From Polychytrium aggregatum (taxonomy: Eukaryota > Chytridiomycota > Chytridiomycetes > Polychytriales), in assembly GCF_025602895.1 (NCBI RefSeq), contig NW_026516231.1:487426-551425 (forward strand): DNA of 64,000 bases. The letters are read 5' to 3'. Numbering within the stretch: position 1 is the stretch's first letter; each line of letters starts with the position of its first letter. Below the pieces are notes generated by a model, which was not told where the DNA came from, searched no databases, and worked only from the letters and a program-made list of their open reading frames with translations. Both the position numbers and the translations under genes were made by a program. Shown in pieces: positions 55,771-64,000 of the stretch.

Positions 55771-57071
55771 TTTTTTTTTTGTTACTATAGTCAACTTTAT
55801 TCAAGAAGACAAGCCATCAGGTCCAACAGGTTGGTACCCCGGCACGTTGAGTACACAGGCAAGCCTATTTACTCCTGTTGCAGCCTAGTGCTGCCTCAGC
55901 TGCCCACAAGGTCTGAGACCAAGCGGGTGAACACATTTTCAAGCAGTTCCCACAAGGGAACAGCAGGATCGAGGGGAGGTCGGGGTGGTGGAGTGACAAG
56001 TGCTGGCACTATACTACGCTGTGATGAGGGTGCAGGGAGAGACTGCAAGGGTGGGACTACACTGGTTGTGGGAGTGGGTGCTGGTACTGGGTGTGCACCA
56101 AGTGCGAATGCTCGGAAGGCAGTGCGGGGAGCGGGTACATGAGCAGCAAGCGATCCAAGTGCGGGAGGGGTGCGAGTGCGAGGGGGAGTGCGATCGAAAG
56201 AGAGCAGGTCCAGCAGCTTGTCCACTGGTCCCACTCCGGCTATACCACTTTCCACCCAAGTCGGGTGGGCCGTCTTGAGGGCTGCGACCTTGCGGACCAG
56301 GACTTGATGCGGATCCACACATTGCTGTGCGTGGGTCCTGGTCAAGTCGATCCCGGATCCGTGTCGAGCCAGGTTCTTGCACTTGCGGTATCCAAACCTG
56401 AAGTGGCCTGGGAGAGCACCGAGTCGCCATCGGACCATGAACATGAGCATGACCATGGATCCTTGGTACCCGCGAGCCTCCCAGAGTCCCGACATCTTGG
56501 TCGACGGGGTGCAGGCGGCGGTGAGCTGCTTGGAGCGGTCGAAGCCGTTCTTCATGTGGTCCTCGAAGATGAGGGTCTTGATCGGGACGGGCTGGGGTCG
56601 GGGCGGTCCGGGCGGCGGCGGCTGGTGTCGGGTCTTGCCTCGGTAGATCTCCGTGGCCGTGAGGGAGTGGTCGGCCTCTTGTCGGCGGACCACCATGGCC
56701 CAGTGCGGATCGGCTCGGACTCCTTGGCCGAGGAACTGGTCGGGGTGGTACGGCGCAATGATCTTGTTGCGCAGGATCATCGACAGCATCTTGTCGCCGT
56801 CAGAGACTTGGTCGTCCCAGCGGGCCCAGTTCTGGAGGGCCAGCATCTTGACACGGACGGACATCTTGGGAAGGCCGCAGTTGAGGTGCATGGCACCGAT
56901 GGGAGTGCCGGGGCCGACGCGGAACATGGTGCGGAGGGCCGTCATCTGTGCGTCGTCGAGGCGGTCGCGCAGAGCCGGGTCCGGGATGTCCATGGCCATC
57001 CCGTATTCGAGGGTCGGCCGCACAAAGGTCTTGTAGACCTGGGTGATGGTCTTGGCCGAGACCTTGCCGAG
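55771..57071 (-). mobile_element. Non-LTR retrotransposon, 3' part (copy 1)
   Basis: The segment begins (on the plus strand) with ten T, the complement of a poly(A) tail, followed by GTTACTATAGTCAACTTTAT, and ends abruptly at 57071. It is nearly identical to 60581-61886 of the longer copy in the window. An uninterrupted reading frame (stop at 55896, open to 57023 and beyond) encodes the region after the reverse transcriptase: FVRPTLEYGM-type residues, then RTMFRVGPGTPIGAMHLN, KMLALQNWARWDDQVSDGDK, a Pro-rich stretch and a Cys/His cluster (KCKNLARHGSGIDLTRTH, then QQC). The 5' side is cut exactly where the Gypsy LTR begins, so the Gypsy element probably inserted into it. No target duplication can be tested because the other side is missing. 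Confidence 0.85.
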
Positions 57072-57376
57072 TGTTATGAACGCGGTCGCCGATCATACGA
57101 CGCGTCATTCATGACCCGCGCTGCATGGCCACTCGGGCGTGATTCATGACCGTGGGAAACATAGGTCGGAGCTCGAATATATTCTCCGCAGGGCGAGCAG
57201 GGGAGGGTGAGGCATAGACTTAAATAGAACACCCCGTCCCCTCCTGGATGAACGCTAGTGAATTATCACCTCAATAAACGATCATCACTCTCCTTGCCAG
57301 CCCCTGTTCAGCCCTGCCCCTGCTTCCTTGTTCTTGCCCTCGGTTCCTCAGTCCTGCCCCTGCCCAGTTCCTGACA
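57072..57376 (+). repeat. 5' LTR of Ty3/Gypsy element
   Basis: A 305-bp segment starts TGTTATGAACGC and ends CAGTTCCTGACA, with the usual TG...CA termini. It contains a TATA-like TTAAATAGAAC (about 57220) and a polyadenylation-type AATAAA (about 57271). The gag start codon follows only 27 bases later. I find no convincing tRNA primer-binding site next to the LTR, as in some self-priming elements. The matching 3' LTR is not in the window, so the exact right border is inferred. Confidence 0.7.
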
Positions 57377-57403
57377 TAATAATTCACTCTCTCAAACCCT
57401 GCC

Positions 57404-58366
57404 ATGGCCGACCCCAACCAGGCTCTCCTTGAGCACCTTGCCCTGCTCACAACCCAATGCCAACAGCAGCAGGAAGCAATCACCTTGCTTCAACAGCAAC
57501 TCCAGCAACAGCTCCAACAACAGGAGCAAATCCACTTGCAACAGCAACAGTTCCAGAACAATTTGCCTGTCGTTCAGCCCATCGTACAACCTATCCTGCC
57601 CCAGCCCAAGGAACCCAAGGTACCTTGCCCTGAGAAATTCTCCGGTGTCGCCCGAGAGCTCGAGAATTTCATCGCCGGTGTCAAAAATGTCATCGCCTTG
57701 CAACCTTCGCGTTTCCAAGACGAAGCCGTCAAGGTCCTCTACGTGAGCACGCTGCTCACAGGCCAGGCTCTCGCGTGGTTTCGCACGCTCCCCCATCCTC
57801 CCGCGACCCTCGAAGTACTCTGGGAGTCCCTCTCGGCCACGTTCGGAGACCCCCACGCGGTGTGGACCTCCAGAGCGCGTCTCAAGACCCTCAAGCAAGG
57901 CAGAACGTCGTGCGTCAACTACACCACCCAGTTCAAGCAACTCGCGCTCGAGTCTGGGTACAACGACGTGGCCCTTCTTCAACACTACCACGACGGCCTC
58001 AATGATGCCATCAAGGACGCCCTAGCTCAAACCTTGACCATTCCGGAGAACTTGGAGGACTTGTCACGGCTCTGTATTGGCCTCGACAAGCGCCAGTACT
58101 CCCGCAGGATGGAGAGGGAACAAGGTTCCCACGCTTTCGGCAGTTCCAGACCACCCAGCAGTACCCCGATCCCAGACTCCTCTAGCCACGAGGCTATGCA
58201 AGTGGACGCCATCCACATGTTCCCCAAGGCGCCCCTCAGCCGCGAGGAGAAGGACCGCCGCCTCACAGAGGGCCTCTGCCTGTACTGTGGGGGCCCAGGA
58301 CACATTGCAAGGACGTGCCCCAACAAGAAACAGCAGCACCCAAACTTCAAGGTCCAGGCCAAGTAA
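57404..58366 (+). CDS. gag: Gypsy Gag polyprotein
   Basis: 320 residues from the ATG at 57404. The N-terminus is a Gln-rich coiled coil (CQQQQEAITLLQQQLQQQ). The capsid-like part contains PEKFSGVARELENFIAGVKN, ALAWFRTLPHPP and the typical CVNYTTQFKQLALESGYN. A single zinc knuckle, CLYCGGPGHIARTC, lies near the C-terminus and would bind the element's RNA. The stop at 58364-58366 lies inside the loop of the frameshift hairpin. Gag assembles the virus-like particle. Open along its whole length. Confidence 0.93.
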   Translation: MADPNQALLEHLALLTTQCQQQQEAITLLQQQLQQQLQQQEQIHLQQQQFQNNLPVVQPIVQPILPQPKEPKVPCPEKFSGVARELENFIAGVKNVIALQPSRFQDEAVKVLYVSTLLTGQALAWFRTLPHPPATLEVLWESLSATFGDPHAVWTSRARLKTLKQGRTSCVNYTTQFKQLALESGYNDVALLQHYHDGLNDAIKDALAQTLTIPENLEDLSRLCIGLDKRQYSRRMEREQGSHAFGSSRPPSSTPIPDSSSHEAMQVDAIHMFPKAPLSREEKDRRLTEGLCLYCGGPGHIARTCPNKKQQHPNFKVQAK

Positions 58367-60534
58367 GGGGCCTCAGCCTGGACCGCAAATCTGGCCCAAC
58401 CCGCCGGGACACTGTTGTTTCCCACGCCCGGGTTAATAGCAGAAACTTCATTATTCCTTTGTCCATTTCCCTTCCAGACCAAAGAACGCTCCATCTTTCA
58501 GCACTCATTGATTCTGGTTCATCATGCAACTTGATTGATTCTCGCCTTGCCCGCAGTCAAGGACTCGACATCGCTGATCGCGAATCACCCTTGACCATCT
58601 TCCTTGCCGACAACAAAACCCGTTTCCAAATCGAAGAGCAAACCTCACCACTACCCGTTACCTTCGATACTCTTTCATTTTCAGAATACCTTTCCTTCAA
58701 CTTATTCAACTGCAACTCGCGCGAATTCTCCATCATCTTGGGTCTTCCTTGGCTTCAGATGCACAACCCAGTCATCGACTGGGTAGGTGGCCGCGTCTCC
58801 TGCAGCCATCCTCGTCCTGTCTCGCCCGACGCGCGTGCTTTGTTGACACCAACAGCTTCGACGCGTGTCGCCAACCAAGTTTCCCACGCTCCCCTCACGG
58901 ATCCATGGGAGCGCGACAACGACGACGAAGGTGCCACTGACCCCGTGACCGACAAGCAAGTGATTCCCGAAGCCTACCGTGACCTCGCCGAGGTTTTCTC
59001 GAAGGAAAAGGCCGAGTTACTTCCGAACCAAAGACCATACGACTGCGACATTCAGCTCAAGGACGAGAGCGTCGTGCCACCGTTCAAGCCTCTTTACAAT
59101 CTTTCCCCTGCCGAGTCGGAGGCACTCGACGCTTACATCAAAGAGATGCTCCACAAGGGGTTCATCCAACCTTCCAAGTCCCCTTGTGGAGCCCCAATCT
59201 TCTTTGTGAAGAAAAAGGACGGAGGACTCAGGCCCTGTGTCGATTACAGGGACCTTAATGAAATGACTGTCAAGAATCGCCACCCCCTCCCGCTCATCTC
59301 CGAGCTCATGGACCGACTCGGGGATGCCAGAATATTCACCAAGATCGACCTACGAGGGGCATACAACCTCGTCAGAATGAACCCCAAGGACCAGTGGAAG
59401 ACTGCGTTTAGGTCCAAGTTCGGTCACTACGAGTACTTGGTTATGCCATTCGGGCTAACCAATGCTCCAGCAGTGTTCCAACACATGATGAACGACATCT
59501 TTAGGGATGTTATCGATCGCTTCGTCGTCATTTACTTAGACGACATCCTAGTGTACTCACCAGACCCACATTCCCACACTCAGCACGTTCGCGAGGTTCT
59601 TGGTCGTCTCAGGACCAACCGTCTCTACGCCAAGCTTGAAAAATGTGTGTTCCACGTACCGAGTGTCGAGTTCCTCGGCTACGTGGTCTCGAGCGACGGC
59701 CTAGCAATGGCTCCGGACAAGGTAGAGACTATTCTTGCCTGGAGGACTCCCACGAAGGTCAAGGACGTGCAGAGCTTCCTTGGTTTCTGCAACTTCTACC
59801 GAAAGTTTATCGCCGAGTACTCTGGGATCGCAAAACCATTGTCAGATCTCACTCGGACTACTCCCACCTTCGTGTGGAACCCTGACGCGGAGCACGCGTT
59901 CAACACCCTCAAGCGGGCGGTGACCTCGGCACCGGTGCTCAAACACGTCGACCCTTGCTTGCCCTTCGTGCTTCAGACCGACGCCTCAGACTTCGCGCTC
60001 GGTGCTGTACTGTCACAGCCGGTCTCGGCCCAGGATTCGTCGGAGCTGCGCCCTGTTGCGTTTTTCTCAAAGAAACTCGACAGCGCCCAACAAAACTATA
60101 CCGTCCACGACAAGGAACTCCTTGCGATTGTGGAAGCCTTTCGATTCTGGAGGCACTACCTGGTCGGGGCCCGGGACATCCTTGTCTACTCCGACCACAA
60201 GAATCTAACTTTCTTCAGGAGTCGCCGGTTGCTCAAACAGCGACACGCCAGGTGGGCGGAAGACCTGTCGGAGTTCGATTTCAAGCTTTGTTTCACGCCT
60301 GGTCACCTGAACACGGTGGCCGACGCGCTCTCAAGGCGGAGTGACCTCGCCCCTGAAGGGGGAGATGATCACCCCAACAGACTGGAGATCACCCTCCTAC
60401 CCGACGATTGCTGGTCTCGCGCAGCTCAACAACCAGCCCCAGGACCCGAGGTTATCACCGACAATGCCAGGAAATTGGAGATCCTTCGATCCAGGCACGA
60501 CGCCCCTGCCGCCGGACATCCTGGCCAGGGTTAG
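58315..60534 (+). CDS. pol: Gypsy Pol polyprotein, truncated at the integrase
   Basis: The frame is -1 relative to gag and overlaps it by 52 bases; functional Pol would be made by frameshifting near 58345. Domains in order: aspartic protease (LSALIDSGSSCNLID), reverse transcriptase (KIDLRGAYNLVRMNPKD, PFGLTNAPAVFQHMM, catalytic YLDDILVYS), RNase H (LQTDASDFALGAVLSQP, YSDHKNLTFF, LNTVADALSRR). Then comes only the beginning of the integrase zinc-binding domain (LRSRHDAPAAGHPG), which stops at the TTAGG array; the two Cys ligands, the integrase core and the 3' LTR are missing. The remaining frame has no stop or shift, so the loss is recent. Order RT-RNase H-integrase defines Ty3/Gypsy. Confidence 0.93.
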   Translation: MPQQETAAPKLQGPGQVRGLSLDRKSGPTRRDTVVSHARVNSRNFIIPLSISLPDQRTLHLSALIDSGSSCNLIDSRLARSQGLDIADRESPLTIFLADNKTRFQIEEQTSPLPVTFDTLSFSEYLSFNLFNCNSREFSIILGLPWLQMHNPVIDWVGGRVSCSHPRPVSPDARALLTPTASTRVANQVSHAPLTDPWERDNDDEGATDPVTDKQVIPEAYRDLAEVFSKEKAELLPNQRPYDCDIQLKDESVVPPFKPLYNLSPAESEALDAYIKEMLHKGFIQPSKSPCGAPIFFVKKKDGGLRPCVDYRDLNEMTVKNRHPLPLISELMDRLGDARIFTKIDLRGAYNLVRMNPKDQWKTAFRSKFGHYEYLVMPFGLTNAPAVFQHMMNDIFRDVIDRFVVIYLDDILVYSPDPHSHTQHVREVLGRLRTNRLYAKLEKCVFHVPSVEFLGYVVSSDGLAMAPDKVETILAWRTPTKVKDVQSFLGFCNFYRKFIAEYSGIAKPLSDLTRTTPTFVWNPDAEHAFNTLKRAVTSAPVLKHVDPCLPFVLQTDASDFALGAVLSQPVSAQDSSELRPVAFFSKKLDSAQQNYTVHDKELLAIVEAFRFWRHYLVGARDILVYSDHKNLTFFRSRRLLKQRHARWAEDLSEFDFKLCFTPGHLNTVADALSRRSDLAPEGGDDHPNRLEITLLPDDCWSRAAQQPAPGPEVITDNARKLEILRSRHDAPAAGHPGQG
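58339..58384 (+). promoter_or_regulatory. -1 ribosomal frameshift signal between gag and pol
   Basis: Slippery heptamer CCCAAAC at 58339-58345 lies in the gag frame as C CCA AAC, the X XXY YYZ pattern. After a five-base spacer (TTCAA) comes a perfect 9-bp stem: GGTCCAGGC at 58351-58359 pairs with GCCTGGACC at 58376-58384 around a 16-base loop that contains the gag stop codon. Pol is in the -1 frame and opens just before, so the signal is positioned to fuse Gag and Pol. Confidence 0.85.
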
Positions 60535-60580
60535 GTTAGGTTAGGTTAGGTTAGGTTAGGTTAGGTTAGGTTAGGTTAGG
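60531..60580. repeat. (TTAGG)10 telomere-like array
   Basis: Ten perfect copies of TTAGG, preceded by CCAGGG of the broken Gypsy element and followed directly by 14 T of the second non-LTR element. The G-rich strand runs left to right, as at a right-hand chromosome end. TTAGG is the arthropod-type telomere repeat; most fungi use TTAGGG, so the assignment as telomeric in this organism is an inference. Confidence 0.8.
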
Positions 60581-63500
60581 TTTTTTTTTTTTTTGTTACT
60601 ATAGTCAACTTTATTCAAGAAGACAAGCCATCAGGTCCAACAGGTTGGTACCCCGGCACGTTGAGTACACAGGCAAGCCTATTTACTCCTGTTGCAGCCT
60701 AGTGCTGCCTCAGCTGCCCACAAGGTCTGAGACCAAGCGGGTGAACACATTTTCGAGCAGTTCCCACAAGGGAACAGCAGGATCGAGGGGGGGTCGGGGT
60801 GGAGGAATGACAAGTGCTGACACTATACTACGCTGTGATGAGGGTGCAGGGAGAGACTGCAAGGGTGGGACTACACTGGGTGTGGGAGTGGGTGGTGGTG
60901 CTGGGTGTGCACCAAGTGCGAATGCTCGGAAGGCAGTGCGGGGAGCGGGTACATGAGCAGCAAGTGATCCAAGTGCGGGAGGGGTGCGACTGCGAGGGGG
61001 AGTGCGATCGAAACTGAGCAGGTCCAGCAGCTTGTCCACTGGTCCCACTCCGGCTATACCACTTTCCACCCAAGTCGGGTGGGCCGTCTTGAGGGCTGCG
61101 ACCTTGCGGACCAGGACTTGATGCGGATCCACACACTGCTGTGCGTGGGTCCTGGTCAAGTCGATCCCGGATCCGTGTCGAGCCAGGTTCTTGCACTTGC
61201 GGTAGCCAAATCTGAAGTGGCCTGGGAGAGCACCGAGTCGCCATCGGACCATGAACATGAGCATGATCATGGATCCTTGGTACCCGCGAGCCTCCCAGAG
61301 TCCCGACATCTTGGTCGACGGGGTGCAGGCGGCGGTGAGCTGCTTGGAGCGGTCGAAGCCGTTCTTCATGTGGTCCTCGAAGATGAGGGTCTTGATCGGG
61401 ACGGGCTGGGGTCGGGGCGGTCCGGGCGGCGGCGGCTGGTGTCGGGTCTTGCCTCGGTAGATCTCCGTGGCCGTGAGGGAGTGGTCGGCCTCTTGTCGGC
61501 GGACCACCATGGCCCAGTGCGGATCGGCTCGGACTCCTTGGCCGAGGAACTGGTCGGGGTGGTAGGGCGCAATGATCTTGTTGCGCAGGATCATCGACAG
61601 CATCTTGTCGCCGTCAGAGACTTGGTCGTCCCAGCGGGCCCAGTTCTGCAGGGCCAGCATCTTGACACGGACCGACATCTTGGGAAGGCCGCAGTTGAGG
61701 TGCATGGCACCGACGGGAGTGCCGGGGCCGACGCGGAACATGGTGCGGAGGGCCGTCATCTGGGCGTCGTCGAGGCGGTCGCGCAGAGCTGGGTCGGGGA
61801 TGTCCATGGCCATCCCGTATTCGAGGGTCGGCCGCACAAAGGTCTTGTAGACCTGGGTGATGGTCTTGGCCGAGACCTTGCCGAGGGTGATGCCGAGTCC
61901 AACCACGGTGTCGGTGACCATGTGGGACCTTGCGGAGGAGCTTGTCGAACTGGAGGTCCGGGCGGAATCCGTCAATGTCGACCATGACACCGAGGTAGCG
62001 GAACTGGAGGACCTTGGGCAGCTCGGTGCCGTACAGCTTGGCGGGATGGAGCTGGTCGACGTTGCAGGCCGAGTACAGCACCTCGCACTTGGGAGGCGAG
62101 AAGCGGTACCGGTTGTCGATGCTGTGGCGTTCGCAGATATCCAGCATGGCCTGGGTGCGGCCAGCCGGACAGATGAGGACACCGTCATCGGCAAACCAGA
62201 GCGAGTTGACCCGGAGACGGTGGTGGCGACTCGAGGCAAGCACAAGTCCGTCCTCGGCTCGGAGCAGTCCAGGCAGGTCGTCAATGTGGGCACTGAACAG
62301 AAGGGGACTCAGGACCGAGCCTTGGATGAGACCCTTCTGCAGCCACACAGGCTGCGACGTGCGGCCCTTGCTGGCGACGCGGACAAGAGTGCGGTCGAAC
62401 ATGGCCCTGAGGACCCCGACGGCGACCGGACCAGCACCTCGGGTGGCGATCTTGTCCCAGAGGCGCTCCCGCCAGACAGTGTCGTAGGCGGCCTTGATGT
62501 CGAGGAAGACCAGGCTGTACTCGTCGTCGCGGATCTTGTTCATGCGGACAAGAGCGTCGAGCGAGTACACCTGGTCGAGGGTGCCTCGGTCCGGGCGGAA
62601 GCCTCCCTGGGCAATGTCCATGATGCCGATCTCGCGGGTGAGGAACGGCAGCAGGACTCGCTCGGCGATCTTGCGGAGGACCTGGGTCAACCCGATGGGC
62701 CGGTACATGGCCGGATCGAGGATCGAACCCTTGTTCTTGTAGACCGGGTGGATCAGGACAGTGTTCCACTCGGTCGGGACGACGGAGGCCTTGAGGGCGG
62801 CCAGCAGGATGGCCCGGAGCCAGGGAGCGACCACGGGAGCGACAGGGTGCAGCATCTCGGCCTTGATCTTGTCCGGGCCGGAAGACTTGCGCTTGGGGGA
62901 CTTGACGATGGCATCGGCCACCTCGTCCGACGACAATCGGGGAATGGAGCGGTCCTCGGGGAGCAGGCGCGGAACAGTGTCCAGGGGTCTTGGGCCGACG
63001 GTCCGGTCAAAGGCGGCACCGGGGTGTCCTGGGAGTGCGAGGAGACCTTGCCGTAGTGGACCACAAGTCGCTCGAGGGCCTCGTCCGAGTTGTCAAAGTG
63101 GAAGGCGTCGTCGAGCTCCTTGCGCTTCTTCATGGCGGCCAGGGACTGGCGACCTCGGAAGCGTTGAGGGAGTGCAGCTTGTTCATGGCCAGGGTCTCGG
63201 CTGCTCGGCGGGACTGGACGATGAGGTTCTTTTCTTGTTTGCGGACAGCGCGGAGTTCGGCGCGCTTGTCCTCGGCGACGCGGAGGGAGAGCCCGGGCAA
63301 CTTGAGCTGGTAGATGAGATCGCGGCGCCTCTCGCGAAGCTGCCGCATCTCGGGGATCAGGGCCGGGTCCTTCCAGACGGTCTTGATGGAAGCCTTGCCG
63401 ATGGTGGAGTCGGCAGCGGTGGTGATCAGGGCGATCATGATGGACCAGGCGCGGTCGATGCAGTCCTGGGCCGCACTCTCCGAGATCGGAATGACCGATC

Positions 63501-64000
63501 CCCTTGAGATTGGCCGGAGTGCAGCCTGGATGCGCTGCAGACCGCGTTCGCGCTCGTCCAGCAGCGCCAAGAGGTACTGGGCGCGGACGGCAGGATCCTC
63601 GAGCTGGGCGATCTTCCACTGCCATTGGTCGACCTTTGGGTAGTACTTTGGCTGTACCCGCAGAGTCGCCCAGATGGGGAAGTGGTCGGACTGGCCACGG
63701 AAGGCACCGGCAGTGTCGACCTGCAGCAGCGGGTCGTTGTTGGCCTGGCGATGCGACACAAAGATGTAGTCGATCGTTGTCCAGCTGGGACCTCCGCTGC
63801 CGGGTGTGGGTCGGGATCACAGCTGGAGGCACAACGCGGAGACCGGCGCGGGAGACAGTGTCCTCGAGGATCTTCTCCCTGCCACGGAGCGGCGTGGCAG
63901 TCCGCTCAGGGCACTGAGGTGGGCATTGAAGTCACCCACCACAATGACCTGGGCGTCGGGGAGGGCGGCCTTGGTGTGGATCGACTGGAGGGCCTCGCGA
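60581..64000 (-). mobile_element. Non-LTR retrotransposon (copy 2), continues past the window
   Basis: At least 3.42 kb on the minus strand, with the 3' poly(A) (14 T on the plus strand) against the TTAGG array. From the right edge inward are an APE-type endonuclease (VVGDFNAHLSAL near 63930, TTIDYIFVSHRQ near 63755), a linker, and a reverse transcriptase (SSGPDKIKAEMLHP, IALTQ-type block GLTQVLRKIAERVLLPF, QGGFRPDRGTLDQ, FLDIKAAYDTVWRE, GLIQGSVLSPLLFSAHIDDL, catalytic LWFADDGVLI). The same C-terminal region as copy 1 follows, to a stop at 60710. The overlap with copy 1 is nearly identical, so both moved recently. An APE endonuclease with this RT order places it among Jockey/Tad/I-type LINEs. 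The 5' end lies outside the window. Confidence 0.9.
60710..64000 (-). pseudogene. ORF2 of non-LTR element copy 2, frameshifted
   Basis: Endonuclease-reverse transcriptase frame broken by at least four single-base shifts as read: near 63795 (between THTRQRR and SWTTIDYIFVS), near 63145 (between LHSLNAS and QSLAAMKKRKELDD), near 63000 (before IPRLSSDEVADAIVKSPK) and near 61927 (between FDKLLRK and HMVTDTVVGLGI). Catalytic motifs of both enzymes are intact in their separate frames. Either this copy is dead or the assembly carries indel errors; copy 1, which covers only the C-terminal part, has no shift there. Confidence 0.75.

Noticed and set aside
56091-57149. 352-codon plus-strand frame opposite LINE copy 1 (and its counterpart at 61079-61987)
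   Set aside because: Antisense of the conserved LINE coding region; the minus strand has the recognisable protein.
61857-63056. 399-codon plus-strand frame opposite the LINE reverse transcriptase
   Set aside because: Antisense shadow; the catalytic FADD and other RT blocks are on the minus strand.
1-64000. CRISPR arrays, bacterial operons or rRNA genes
   Set aside because: No spaced palindromic repeats, no ribosome-binding-site logic and no rRNA-like sequence were seen; the tandem arrays have no unique spacers and genes are spliced.

Overview
The window looks like nuclear DNA of a GC-rich, gene-dense fungus, most likely a zoosporic (chytrid-type) one. Most genes are split by short GT-AG introns (donors GTAAG, GTATG, GTGAG; many introns of about 60-250 bases). 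Fungal families are present (a DUF2015-like protein, a Ty3/Gypsy element, Sel1-repeat proteins, a chitin-binding secreted protein). The presence of a CCDC61/VFL3 basal-body protein, a family kept by organisms with centrioles or flagella, is the main reason to infer a flagellated lineage. I do not name a species. Where stated, exon ends were read by eye and checked for reading phase.

Layout. 1-1056: 3' part of a secreted S1/P1 nuclease (+). 1413-5831: many-exon armadillo-type repeat protein with a Cys-rich tail (-). 6533-7955: FCP1/NIF-type HAD-fold protein with an altered active-site motif (+). 8356-10761: Sel1-repeat protein with a long Asp run (-). 13853-15520: C2H2 zinc-finger regulator (-). 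18234-18696: MOZART2-like gamma-tubulin complex subunit (-). 19210-24741: Rud3/GMAP-210-type golgin (+). 25332-26327: AGTRAP-like membrane protein (-). 26568-27817: one or two small unresolved secretory or membrane genes (+). 28098-29519: ZCCHC9-like zinc-knuckle protein (-). 29577-30335: possible membrane protein (-). 30387-33404: ARS2/Serrate homologue (+). 34094-36060: secreted expansin-like protein with chitin-binding and EGF-like modules (+). 36615-37264: CHCHD7/Cox23-like twin CX9C protein (-). 37614-41314: CCDC61/VFL3 (-). 41656-43557: unknown Ser/Arg-rich protein (+). 44055-45035: DUF2015-like protein (-). 45457-46903: NAT9-type acetyltransferase (+). 49619-52086: oligopeptide transporter (+). 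53472-55052: second Sel1-repeat protein (-).

From about 55.27 kb to the end the window is a pile-up of mobile DNA. It holds a tRNA-derived SINE with a perfect 14-bp target duplication, a non-LTR retrotransposon copy cut off at 57071, and a Ty3/Gypsy element that starts exactly there with a 5' LTR, gag and pol. A well-formed -1 frameshift signal lies between gag and pol. The Gypsy element stops inside the start of its integrase, is joined to ten perfect TTAGG repeats, and these are joined to the poly(A)/(T) end of a second, longer copy of the same non-LTR element. The polarity is what is expected if a broken chromosome end was capped by telomere-like repeats and the retrotransposon then primed its cDNA on the G-rich 3' end. 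This is the most unusual structure in the window.

Themes. Three recognised genes concern centrioles, microtubules or gamma-tubulin (MOZART2, CCDC61, NAT9). Others cover RNA handling (ARS2, ZCCHC9), Golgi and membrane traffic (golgin, AGTRAP-like), mitochondria (Cox23-like) and wall or nutrient biology (S1 nuclease, expansin-like protein, peptide transporter). Introns and spacers carry many short tandem repeats with units of 5-23 bp. Three GC-rich stretches of 2.5-3 kb (10.8-13.8, 15.5-18.2 and 46.9-49.6 kb) show no gene I can support.
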